Below are positions 36,804 through 47,908 of a stretch of DNA of 64,000 nt, in pieces (the stretch's first letter is position 1; every line of letters starts with the position of its first letter). The translations under genes were made by a program, and so were the position numbers. Under the pieces are notes generated by a model. The model saw nothing but the letters and a program-made list of their open reading frames with translations, was not told where the DNA came from and did no database searches. Source of the stretch: Holothuria scabra (Eukaryota > Echinodermata > Holothuroidea > Aspidochirotida > Holothuriidae); the NCBI GenBank assembly GCA_037179385.1, contig CM074184.1, positions 14,030,001 to 14,094,000 of the forward strand. The letters are read 5' to 3'.

Positions 36804-37089
36804 CCACTCTAATATATTTTTGGAAAATGTGAACTTAAATGGCAAGGAGCATCGAATTCTAGCTTTACGTTAAATATGACCGAGATTTCTAGTCTGGGGT
36901 GAGGGCTGCCCATCAGTATCCAAGTACATACTTATATAGTTAAAGGACTAAACCTCTCACCCTTAGATACAGTTTGGTCTACCGAAATTCTCATTTGACA
37001 CAGCTGTTTGATTAAGACCAAGTTAAAAAAAAATGCAGGTTCATGTAACCACTCACTCCATGTGAAATTGGAATCAAGATAAGGTTTTT

Positions 37090-37540
37090 CAACACAAAAT
37101 TCAATCGGTCAAAAAGGGCCTGGGCCTACGTACATATTTTTGGTTCTATTCTGTGGGGTATTGATATTCTGCGAAACGAAACGGAACAAAACAGCGCTAA
37201 GGACTACCCTGAAAACACGATCTATTTGACACATAGCCAACTTAGGAATGAAGATTGCAAAAAGTTTAATCGGTTAAAGTGTTTACAGATTTTTCATTTT
37301 GTTTCACAAAATATTATTAGCGTGGTGGGGTATAGATATTCTGCAAAACGAAGCGAAACAAATAGTCTTAGGTCTGCCCTGAAAACATAAAGCAAAATAA
37401 GGAAAATAGCATGGACAAATTCAATCGGTCAAAGTATTGAAATATATTTTGTTCTGTTTCGCAAAATATCATTAAAATATATCAATAAATATATCATCAA
37501 AAAATCATCAATATAATGGGCGATTTTTATAATCTGCGAA
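37090..37540 (+). repeat. Decayed ~160-bp tandem repeat
   Basis: The marker TTCAATCGGTCAAA recurs at about 37101, 37265 and 37422. Each unit also has TATTCTGC.AAACGAA.CG.AACAAA and TTTTGTTTC.CAAAATAT. Fragments recur at about 37915-38040, and an inverted piece occurs at 38755-38785. Confidence 0.7.
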
Positions 37541-37654
37541 GCAAAACGATAGTTAGATAGATGAGATTTAACAACACTCCAACACGAATGTGTTACATAG
37601 TGTCAGTCTGCCAATTCGATAAAAAGTTCAAAGTTCAAATTTATGTTCAAGTAT

Positions 37655-37810
37655 TGTTTATGTATTTACTTTCCCTGTAGTCGCCTCTTACGACAGGCGG
37701 GAAATACCGTGGACATATTCTAGTACAACCCCCTTCCCATAGGGGCAACTATGGAGGGGCTTTCTCCTTTTTGTGGCCCCGACAACCCGTCAGTCGTAGG
37801 ATGAGTACTA
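37655..37810. repeat. Structured repeat fragment with GTCGCCTCTTACGACAGG
   Basis: Contains GTCGCCTCTTACGAC, which can fold on itself, followed by GGGAAATACCGTGG and a second potential hairpin, CCCCTTCCCATAGGGGC. I recall similar GTCGCCT.TTACGAC sequences as common dispersed repeats in invertebrate genomes, but cannot name the family. Confidence 0.45.
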
Positions 37811-38785
37811 ACAGAGTCTTGTGTGCTTTTTGTAGACGAGAATCGGGTACAAATTACTCACCACACACGACCTCCTCATCCTACGTGGATGCAGTTTAAC
37901 GTCATACACAGGACCCGCGAAACAAAACGAAACAAAACAGCGTTACTGTCGAAATCACGATCTGTTTCATACAGCAATAGCATAACGGGTAAGGGGAGGG
38001 CAAAATTCAATCCGTCATCGAAGCCTATTTGCAGATTTTTCGTACAGTACCAAAGGTATTGTAGGAAACTCTGGCATATATGGGCTCAGGAATCCACCGA
38101 CACCAATACTTAGAAACGCATATTACCACGAACTTAACGACGGAGAACTCTTTTTAACAATGAAATAGGAGGTCAGATAGAGCCTAGCTATAAGCAAAGG
38201 TATGAGTAAATGTGAGCCTCTATCATGTTCACTTTCTTTTACACAATACACCAAAGACCACCACCAAAGACAGTACATCGGAATGATTGCTTTGCGCGCG
38301 GTAAACTGTAGAGGAACCAAATGCGAACGAGCCCTAAAAGAAATAATTTTGCCACAGAGACACAGTAAAACTTTCATGGAAAACAGAAAACAACTTACAA
38401 ATTTGGATATGATTCGAGCACAATTTTTCATTAGTGGGCCTACCCGATATTTGATCTACACTGAAACACTGTGTACTAGTACTATACTTTGACCGATTGA
38501 GTTTTGTCCTCCTCTTATCCGTTGTAGTTTCATATTCCATGGGTAGCCTAAACCAGGATCTAGTCAGGATTGTGTCATGGGGAAGGTTTTGGTGTGTACG
38601 GGGGGGGGGGGGGCAAGTTTGAGGGAAAAGTCTAAGGATAGAGAGAAAAACGTTATTTTCGTCGTTTTTGCATTGCAAAGTTTGGTTATGGGGGAGGGGG
38701 TTCTAATCCCCCAAACCCTAGTCCCCGTGGCTACGCCACTGGCTTAAACTAATTTGTTTTGTTTCGTTTCGCACAATATCATAAG

Positions 38786-41700
38786 CCCGTTGTTGTAAGT
38801 GTAAGCGTCATTGCATTCTCTGTACTTAACCGCTAAAAGTGGCCGATCGATAAATTAACTTCCTTAATCCTGTCGGTAAACAAACTCCGACGTCTGTCTT
38901 GGTATCCAAAGTACTAATAGTGACACTTTTTCAGTCCATGCGAATGTCTTTGGGAATAACTTCAGATGTTATTGCAAAGAAAATAGTCGCTTCATCGTTA
39001 CGGTACGGGTTCCACATATGTCGACTGCTAGCACTGCTGGCTGACAGATATGAACGACAAAGGTCATGTGACCTAAATATATGTATATTCATATCACGAT
39101 TTACAGACTACCGACCTTGATTGGAGTAGACATTAAGAAACTACCAAATATTATTCATCCTAAGTAGAAGATAAATAAAATAAAGAGATAACATAAAAAT
39201 ATGACGTCAAAGAAACCAATTGCCACAAGTCTCTCGTTGAGAAGCGATACAATTATTAGACCTATAGAGGGCGTACTGAAAAAGGCAAATACGGTATGCT
39301 CTACTGGGCTGAAGTACTGGATTTTGTAGTGGTAGTGGTTGATATTTGATCCTCACGGGCGTGAAGCATGCAAGAAAAGTTCGCCAAGAATACAATACTG
39401 ATTGCTAGAAGAGCTGTTTCCGGCAATTTCTTTTTATTCAATGTCCCTTTAAAACAGCCTTTATTTACATCCTCAAGTTTTAAAAACTAGCACCTCCACC
39501 GGCCCTAAAATGCAATTGTTTATTCGTTAAAATCACTAAAACCCTAACAATATACCCTGCACTTGTCTATGCTTGCTGTTTAAAGTGCTCGCACCAGGCT
39601 CTCAGGCAAACCTGGGCAACGTAGACAGTGTTACTCTTAGTAGGCATACTGTAGTATTCTAAGCTATATTTGGGTAGCAAGTGTTCAACCAGGGAGCTGC
39701 AAATAATGCCTGGATGAACCACATTACAGAAGTATCTTATTAAAAAAGCATGTTTTGGCGGCGGTGGTGAGGGGGTTGTAAGTCATGGTTTTGCGGAATT
39801 TGAATTTTGAATATAAAAAAATAACATTTTGCTATAAAATTATTAACAACAAATATGATTACTTCATGAATACTGTGATGATGTCTGTATTGTAAATTTG
39901 TTCCGAGACTACTGTTTCACTCTTTTGTTCAACAAAATGTACTGGACCATTCTTCCGGCAGGTAATGATTTCTATAGTGCAACATTTTGGGGCGTTTGGT
40001 ACTTGTCACTATTAGCACAATCGATGCATTAACTTTTAATATGAGGAAAATATTTTGAGAATAACTGTAATGTTAAAGAAACATTTTGGGGCAAATATTT
40101 TCGGGCGCAGCGCTAAACCGAGTCCAAGGCGCCCTCTCCTGCTTGTAGGGTCTAGAGGGCGAAGTACCCTTGAAGCTCTGAGGTTTCGGTATATTTCTGG
40201 ATGAAAAAAATTAAGCCTCAGGAGAGGTATATTATTCATTTTTCCTGTTAAACTAATTCCTAGCTGACCTAAATGGGGGAGGGGCAAGTAGGGGGCTAGG
40301 AAAAAACCTAAGGCACAAATGCCCCTCTCTCCCCCCGTAGTGCAGCCACTGCTCATTTAAAGATATATTCAATCTTCGCAAACATTCGAAAAAGTGACCT
40401 ACCACCATTCGAATCCTGCGACCTTTCCTTTTTTCTTATACTTTTCTAAAACTTTCATTTTGGGGGCTGGGAAAGAAAGTGCTAAAGCTGTAAGACAAGC
40501 AGAAATGCTATCCAAAAGGAAATCCTTCTCCCTCGCTCCTTCTTGTGACTGATGCGGTGACGATGTCACGGGTGCATGGGAGAATTGGCCCCCAAACTTC
40601 CCCCAGATCCCCAAATTTTCAAGGTTATAAGTTAAAAAGCACGAGTCAGTTGCACCGACAGGCTCAGGAGGCGGCACAGATGGCAGGCTGTCCCTCAGAC
40701 TATCTCATGATCTGAAATTTGGATACCTATTTGGAAGAATACAAGTAATCACTTGAGTTTTAAAAATTGGTATGGATTTATTTACTCAGAAAACTCCTAC
40801 CAGTGCCAGAAATCTTAAAATGGTATGACAGAAAAAAGGGAAAAAAATCATAGTCGCGATAAAATTTTCATGAAAAATCAATACAATCACAACGAAATTC
40901 TCTTCACTTTCAAGCAGCAAAAACGCTATTATTAGTGAGCTTTACATGCACAATGTCCAAGATGATCGAATATACAAATGCTTTCAAATATTTCCCCGAA
41001 AACCATTGTAGTCAGGTTATCAAATGTACAAAAAACAAATAGTAAAAACACTACACATTTGGGAAGAGTCATTCCTCATCTTGTTTTTCAATCTTGAGAA
41101 ACACAACACCCGCAATGGTCGATTGTCTGGTTACTTTCAGTGATTTGCCCGAAAGATAAAAACCGTTATTTTCTAAGTAAAATTTACATAACAATTAAAA
41201 TGATAAAGATTTGCGCCACATCTGGACAGCTTTTGGAAAAAATTTCCTCGGCCCTTTTGACGAGCGAATGCGAAATATAGCAGTCGCTTCATGGGCTCTT
41301 TACAGTGTTTTCAATCTGTAAATTGTTGGTTTTGTTACTTTGTAAGTGTTTGTAAATTAAAAGGCGTTAACCATGAAAGCAGATAACTTATTTGAGGAAG
41401 TCTCTGGTTTCATTACACGTTTAGGCATATTACTTGAGGGATATTTCAATCACATGGTTCTTGAAACGACTGTATGGGGTTCTCAGAAGCCCTTTCTATG
41501 GTTTTTGTCAACTGCCGTTCTTTGTGACATGGTCGTTACCCTTCCTTTCTTACAGTTTGAAACATGCGATCAACCTGTTGACTTAAAAGTTTAGGAGTTG
41601 TTTTAAGAAAAACATTGAACGGGGGATTTCTTTTCATAATGAAGCAACTTATAACAGTAACAAGAGCGACAAACTAAAGTTATATTTTAGTTTGTTCAGA

Positions 41701-41801
41701 ACTGAAGACCGTCACATAGGGTTAGGAATAGAGAACTGATAAGAAAACGAAGTCTCCCGGATGCAAAAATTGCGCAATATTAACTGCGTAGTTTTCGTCT
41801 G
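38786..41801. other. No gene recognised
   Basis: Apart from the 40800-41070 repeat, nothing was identified. A minus-strand frame at 40399-40677 (GIWGKFGGQFSHAPVTSS and onward) looks protein-like but starts without context and matches no family I know. Confidence 0.4.
40800..41070 (+). repeat. Dispersed repeat, copy 2
   Basis: Partner of 32320-32620. No ends or target duplication identified. Confidence 0.6.
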
Positions 41802-41809
41802 ACCTAGAC

Positions 41810-43858
41810 CAGTGGCGTAGCTACGGGGGGGGGGGGGGGCAGGGGGCAAGTTGTCCCCTGGAAAATAATTTGGGGAAATTTGATGAAATTGGGGAAATTT
41901 GATGAATATTCTTATTCTAACAAAATTTTCTCAAAATTTTCGTTAGAATAAGAAATTGTGAGACATTTCTCATACATAATTCGTCTTTTCGTGCAACAAA
42001 TTAACCCACATTTCGTCAGGGTCGCATGAACCGGCTCTACTCGCGTTCCACAGGAACGTCCTCGCCGCGTAGCAGATCGAATGTTCTCGTGTATACTCAC
42101 GGGTGTTATGATCAGTGCATTTCAGTGCACAGGAATTGAGCTTTTATTCAGGAATTTAACAACAGCTAATACAGTACAACTAACACTGAAAGGCTGTAAG
42201 CCCTAACTTATCCCCTTGTACACATTCTCTGCGTTGTACACTTTGGGAATTCAGTAAAAGGATGTGAAAACTGACCAGTCACAAACGTAAACCCCCGAGG
42301 TTATATTTTCCTACAAGCTAGTAGCGGGAGGGGTTTAAACTATACCGATTTTACTCTGTTTACATAACGATGAATGGGGCTGAAACAATCCATGGCCAAC
42401 GATAAACTTAACGTTAGTCTAGAAATTAGAATGAACGGGATCCATAGGCATACTTATATTTTGTTACTTAGCCTAATCCTTGGAGGCTTACAGGCCTCGG
42501 GAAAATAGCTTTCTGCTCACTTGGGGTGAAACAATAAACGGGTACATGGGTACCTTGCAGCCTTCTACACTTAACAGACTGCTGTTCTAACAGGATATCC
42601 TGTGTGATCGAGCCACCTTTCAGTGGCATACGAAGGGGGGGGGGGGGCATTTTTCTTTGCTCTTAAAAGTACGGAGTCAAACTTAAGTATTACAGATAGT
42701 ACTTCAAAAGATAGCATATGTGGCACCAGATTGCATGTAAGGACACCCAATTTTTCAAAAATTTTCAAAGGGGAAGGATTGCTTCTGCAAGGCCCCTCCG
42801 TGATGCCATTTTTTTAAATTTCTACAAATGGGCAAGTTGTGTCAAATTCCAATTTTTACTTAAAAAGGTGGACTCTGTATCCCACTGATGGGATCGATTA
42901 AAATAAAGACTACATGTTAAGATCCTCTTTACAAGCATGAATACGCTATTTTTGGCCATCTGAGGGGTCTGATTTTTCGAAATTTTCTTTACGCTCAACG
43001 CCAACCAATGGTGGCGCTTCGCTCAGTCTTTTGGGCAAAATTACATTTTTGGGGTCAAATAAGCTTTTAACTCTCTGATCACTTTGCAGTTTGCGAACAT
43101 ATTTTGAAGTGAGCATTTTATTGCAAACGACAAAAGAAGATAGCAACTCGTTAGATTCTTCGTATAAGTCAGGAAAATGCTATTTCCGGCCATCTGAGGG
43201 TCTGATTTTTCGAAATTTTCTCTACGCTCCGCGCCAACCAATGGTGGCGCTCCGCTTAGATAATCGTTATGATAAAACAACGTTTTGTTGCCAAGAAAAA
43301 CCACAATCCTATACCGATCAATGCTCATTTATTTTGACTTTTTAAAGTGTGCAAATTTAATGACAAGTTTTACTTCGTAAGGTAGCATAAATGGCATAAG
43401 AATGCACGTAGAGACACAAAAGTTTCAGTTTTATCCTCATGAACCACCTACACGAATCAACTTTTAACACTGTTCCTGTCAAAGTCGAAAATCTTGCACC
43501 ATTTTGCATCTAGGCTCCTTGAAAACGTCAAAAAATTTCCGGAAACCCCTCCCCTTAGACCATGCTGCATGCCCCCCCCCCCCTTCAGAGAAATCCTGCG
43601 TGCGCCACTGCGTTACTACATACAAATAAACCAGACATTGTTTACCAAAATAATACACTATGTTATTTCCGATTGCTCTATGTTATACTTAAAGATTAAA
43701 ATGCAGGTAATATTACAAAATGACATGGTAATATTGTTATACTTGTAAATTTGCATATTTTATATGAAATACATACACATTGACCGAGAAAAGTTTGGGG
43801 GAAATTTCATACCTTTGCCCCCCCCCCCCCCCCGGAAAAAATCCTAGCTACGCCACTG
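41810..43858. mobile_element. hAT-like non-autonomous element with perfect 8-bp target duplication
   Basis: Ends CAGTGGCGTAGCTACGGGGG and (complement of the right end) CAGTGGCGTAGCTAGGAT. Perfect duplication ACCTAGAC at 41802-41809 and 43859-43866. It begins and ends with long G/C runs. No transposase. A related element with CAGTGGCATACGAAGG ends is nested within it (42621-43610). Confidence 0.9.
42621..43610. mobile_element. Nested hAT-like element
   Basis: Left end CAGTGGCATACGAAGG; right end complement CAGTGGCGCACGCAGG. Each end is followed by a G/C run. Flanking 8-mers (CCACCTTT, CGTTACTA) do not match. It contains two tandem copies of the CCATCTGAGGG..CGCCAACCAATGGTGGCGC core, at about 42950 and 43185. 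Confidence 0.65.
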
Positions 43859-43866
43859 ACCTAGAC

Positions 43867-44793
43867 GTTTCAACTGAAACATGAGTCGCCCTTACCAATA
43901 GGCGTTGGTTTGCCGGTGACCACATGATCAGCCGAACGACATATGATACAGTTGATGATATCAATTGCTACCGTGGCTTGAAAAAGCCAAGTCGAGATTT
44001 TGATGTGTTTCAGTTGAAAGTCAGATGTGTCATGCGCAGGACCTATATACCTGTATGCTTAACCGCATCTAGATAAACTTTAAACTTTGAGCAACCGTAC
44101 TGTAAGGGAAAAGACCACAAGCTGCGGGCTTATCCAACCAAAGAAAGAGGAGGCCGGTGAGAAGTTCTATACTGTTTTTTGTTGTTGACAATTATAGTAG
44201 GAATGGGAAGAGAGATCTCTGATGAGGAGTAGCAAAATAAAAGACTGAGTAGTTATCTCTCTTTACCCTTAAACCTCATTAGCCAGGACGATAGCTAAGT
44301 TACATCTCTTCTGATCTGGAAGCGTATGCTTGCTTTGTTGGTGATCATGCGATGCATTCACAAGTGATCCGGGTGAACTGTCGAACCGTAATAAGCACTG
44401 CCATTGAACAATACTGAGAACACTAAGGAAGTTAAAAAAATACTGAAAATGTCATTCGTGAGGAAATTTTGATATTTTGAACTTCCAATAATATGCGTGA
44501 AATTCTGACAGTTTTGGCTACAGCCGGAAATTACTAATAAAATAATTCTTTTGCAATCTAAAGACGTTTATTTTCTAGATCTAGTAGATAATATCATCCA
44601 CTACTTGTTTTATTTAGTCAATTTTAACATCATTATAAACGTATCACTCACATATACTTTTCTAAACCTCGAGCTTGTATCTTAAACACTTCTTTTTCCC
44701 TCACCTCCCATCACTAATGTTTCACCTGTATAAATTTTCAACACAGATATATTTTTCCGAAATGCGCAAACCTCCTCATTATAAAAAAATTCA
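43867..44793. other. No gene recognised
   Basis: Ordinary intergenic sequence between the hAT-like element and the SINE. Confidence 0.45.
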
Positions 44794-44980
44794 CGTGTTT
44801 GCTCTAACGGTAGAACATCCCCCTAACACGCGGAAGGCCTGGGTTCGATTCCCAGGTCGAGTCATACCAAAGAATGTAAAAATGGAACCTACTGCCGCCT
44901 GGAAGTTGCTAACTGAGTTAAGCAACTTTTTACTAATATCACTAGAACCGGTAAAGACCGGCTCCATTCGCAAGTATGAA
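44794..44980 (+). mobile_element. tRNA-Val-like SINE head and part of its body
   Basis: A-box-like GCTCTAACGGTAGAAC, an anticodon-loop region CTAACAC (AAC, as in tRNA-Val) and a B box GGTTCGATTCC (44842-44852) inside a perfect T-arm CCTGGG/CCCAGG. The acceptor stem is not conserved, so it is not a functional tRNA. The following ACCAAAGAATGTAAAAATGG..CTGCCGCCTGG has the look of a SINE body. Its right end is not defined. Confidence 0.7.
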
Positions 44981-45264
44981 TGCTATGCATTCTGGTTCAT
45001 ACCGCAGTCTTGCAAACTTTGGTCAAATTTTCGGGCAAAGATTGAAAAAAGTTCTGGAATGTTTTCAATTGCCAAATCAATTACACGGCAGACGGGAGGG
45101 TGTTAAGAAGCCAGCTTTAAATGTTTGCCATATCACCTACAAAGTTGCATTTTTTTCTTTTATTGTAAACGAAAGCTCAAATGACAACTGTTCTAATCAA
45201 TCATTTAGTCCTCCACCATGTGAAAAACTATGTGTGAGTTGGAAATCATTGCCCTTCCACGATG

Positions 45265-45981
45265 CCAGTCTCATAGGCGTAGGAAGCGAGGGCAGGATCT
45301 TCATACTTACAAATATCTGTTTGAAAGGGGCAAAAACTTCAGCACACTTCGCGCGTCGCAGATTACGTTCATGGAAAAGTGGTGTTAACACTTGAAAGCA
45401 AACATCGGAAAATTTTGGTGCTTGCCCTTTTACCCTAAAAATGCCTGTTCACCCCTTGCTGCTTAGCTACTACTTACAAGTCCTAGAAATACCATTTCTG
45501 ACTGTCTGAGAGGTCACGATTTTAAAAATTTTCTGTAGGCTCCGCGCCAACTGAGTGTGGCGCTCGGCCAAGATAGTCTTTCGAGCAAGACTTTTTCATT
45601 TCGGGCAGGGAATCATTGGCCTACCGTAATCAAATACTCTTATATACACCTATTATCAGATACCTTTCAACCCGGTCAGTTGGGTAGTCTATGTAGACGG
45701 ATTCCTTAGTTATTGAAGTGTCAAAATGTGACTAGAATTGTTTTCTAGTGTAGAATGGCTGGCAAAAAACAAATATTTCCACCTTTCTCAGTGCGCAGTC
45801 ATTTACTTTAAAAATTTGTTATGGCATTACATTCCTCTATATTAAGAAAATCTTTTTTTCCTTGTAGAAGAAGCGAAAATTTTCCATCAAAAATGTACCT
45901 TGTGGTCAATGGGGAAGGATGAGGTGCATAGTTCATTTATTCATATATTTATTATTCATATTGCTTCCTACGCTACTGGCC
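45265..45981. mobile_element. Non-autonomous DNA element with GGCGTAGGAAGC ends
   Basis: The left end near 45267 has CAGTCTCATAGGCGTAGGAAGC. The right end reads GCTTCCTACGCTACTG. It contains the CTGTCTGAGAGGT..CTCCGCGCCAAC..GTGGCGCTCGG core. Related to 35905-36803. Target duplication not clear. Confidence 0.65.
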
Positions 45982-46285
45982 GGTCTTTCAGTCTAGAGGA
46001 CTGCTTCTCAGTTTTTATGGTCCACTTCCGCGACTGAAAAAGTTCTCACCTTACACCTCCACAGCTCTTAGTACTATAAAACATTACAACTGTAGAAAAT
46101 GCAAGATGACCGAGATAGATGGGCATTGCTGTCCGTAAGCGCCCATTTATACAACTGGGGAGCTAACATTCAGAACATTCATGATGACCGGTTAGATGAA
46201 GATAGCAACTGTCAACACTGAGTCTAAAAACTCAATTAAACATATGCCCCTAAATCCCCTCCTCTGATCCACAATCCCCTTGCTT

Positions 46286-47908
46286 AACATAACATAACAG
46301 GTTAAAGGGCAAAGGAGGGCTGTAAAGGCCCCATAAGATGCCATGTAATCCAAAAAAAAAACCCCAAAACAAAGCAAACCACCAACACCTAAAGAGCCCA
46401 GAAAGATTAGATTCTACCACAGTCATGGAAAAACCAATATTAACCTTAAAACGGTGCACTGATGTGGAGTTAACAACTCACTCAGGCAGGCTATTCCACT
46501 CACTAACAACCCTATGAGAGAAACTGAACTTCCTAATGTCAAGTCTAGCAAAAGACTTTTCAAGCTTTTTGCAATGGCCTTTAACCCGAGGATTACTCTG
46601 GACCTTTAAATAACTGCAAGCTAACAAAGGATTCCCTTCAGATAGAAATTTGTATACCTGGAGCATGTCCCCCCTAATCCTTCTCAGCTCCAAAGTGGTA
46701 AGCCCAAGCAACTTAAGCCTTTGGGAATAAGGTAGATTTTTAACCTCAGGTATGAGTCGGGTAGCTCTCTTCTGAACTTGCTCTAAAAGCAATTTGTCCT
46801 TTTCAAGGAAGGGACTCCAGGCCTGTGCAGCATAGTCGAGATGGGGTCGAACCAGCTGCTTATACAAATTTAGCACAATTTCTTTACTAAAACTCTTAAA
46901 ATTCCTCCTGATCAACCCAAGCACCCTATTTGCCCTTGCAGCAGTAGCTGCACACTGCCTAGATGACTTTAAATCTCCTGTAATAACTACACCAAGGTCT
47001 TTCTCAGAAGTCACTTTGTTCAAATTAGTACCACTCATAGTATAATCATGGTGGGGATTCTTAGAACCAAAGTGGAGGACTTTGCACTTATCAGCATTAA
47101 AAGACATTTGCCAAGTCTGAGACCATGAAAATAACCTATCCAGATCTTTCTGAAGCAATAAAGAATCATCCTTTCCTCCAACCTTCCTATAGAGCTTTGT
47201 ATCATCAGCAAACTTACTTATACTGGAAGTGATAGAGCTATCAATATCATTTATGAAAATTAAGAAAAGAAGTGGGCCAAGAACAGAACCTTGTGGTACA
47301 CCACTTGAGACTTCTTTCCAGGAAGAAAAATTTCCATTGACAACAACTCTCTGAGGCCTACCATTGAGCCACGAATTGATCCACTGAGCGCACTTGCCTA
47401 TGATGCCTAACCTATGCAATTTTACCATGAGTCTACCTAGAGGTACTTTGTCAAAAGCTTTTTGGAAGTCAAGGTAAATGACGTCCATCCTGGAACCTGA
47501 ATCGAGAGACAAAGAAACATCCTCAAGAAAGCTTAGCAAATTTGTAACACAAGATATACTGGGTAGGAAACCATGCTGAGTTAGATTGAGTAACCCATTA
47601 TCTAAGAGATGCTTTAGCAAACAGTCCTTGATTAAGGATTCCATAATTTTGCACACAACACTAGTTAAACTGACTGGCCTGTAATTACAAGGTGAACTCC
47701 GATCCCCCTTTTTAAAAATTGGAGTGACATTAGCAACCCGCCGGTCAGTAGGAACAAAATTTGAGTCAAGACATTTCTGAAAAATAATTGATAGTGGAAC
47801 TGATAAAACCTCAGAGCATTCATGAAGGATGGCGGGATGGATCCCATCTGGCCCAGGAGCCTTACTTGTCTTCAAACTCTTTAATTTTTTCAAAAACCAG
47901 CTCCTCAG
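46286..47908 (-). mobile_element. CR1-like non-LTR retrotransposon copy A (5'-truncated)
   Basis: Minus-strand LINE fragment beginning abruptly at 47908, at the start of the reverse transcriptase, and ending in a 3' tail of CATAACATAACA (plus strand) at about 46286. It lacks the endonuclease. The family is CR1 by the reverse transcriptase motifs and the C-terminal order (EKDLGV, LVRPHLDYAAQAW, VQKRATRLI, RGDMLQVYKFL). Confidence 0.9.
46478..47893 (-). CDS. CR1-like reverse transcriptase, open for 471 codons
   Basis: RNA-directed DNA polymerase of a non-LTR retrotransposon. Motifs in order: [16 protein letters not shown] (finger), [65 protein letters not shown] (catalytic FADD), MSFNADKCKVLHFG, then thumb and connector to VVSEWNSLPE. 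No ATG begins the frame (it opens with TTG), because the copy is 5'-truncated. The terminal TGA at 46478-46480 replaces a Trp codon present in copy B (SLPEWVVNS), so the last 20 or so residues are lost. The core is otherwise free of stops, suggesting a recent insertion. Confidence 0.92.
   Translation of the reverse strand: MKKLKSLKTSKAPGPDGIHPAILHECSEVLSVPLSIIFQKCLDSNFVPTDRRVANVTPIFKKGDRSSPCNYRPVSLTSVVCKIMESLIKDCLLKHLLDNGLLNLTQHGFLPSISCVTNLLSFLEDVSLSLDSGSRMDVIYLDFQKAFDKVPLGRLMVKLHRLGIIGKCAQWINSWLNGRPQRVVVNGNFSSWKEVSSGVPQGSVLGPLLFLIFINDIDSSITSSISKFADDTKLYRKVGGKDDSLLLQKDLDRLFSWSQTWQMSFNADKCKVLHFGSKNPHHDYTMSGTNLNKVTSEKDLGVVITGDLKSSRQCAATAARANRVLGLIRRNFKSFSKEIVLNLYKQLVRPHLDYAAQAWSPFLEKDKLLLEQVQKRATRLIPEVKNLPYSQRLKLLGLTTLELRRIRGDMLQVYKFLSEGNPLLACSYLKVQSNPRVKGHCKKLEKSFARLDIRKFSFSHRVVSEWNSLPE

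Noticed and set aside
36286..38741. One hAT-like element from CAGTGACGTAGC to GGCTACGCCACTG
   Set aside because: Ends are in the right orientation, but flanking 8-mers (TAGCAGAG, GCTTAAAC) do not match and other element ends lie between them; probably ends of different copies.
40399..40677. 92-codon protein-like frame on the minus strand
   Set aside because: Composition is plausible but no domain, partner exon or repeat copy was found; not enough to call a gene.
44794..44866. A functional tRNA-Val gene
   Set aside because: Anticodon loop and T-arm are good, but no acceptor stem pairs and SINE-like sequence follows directly.
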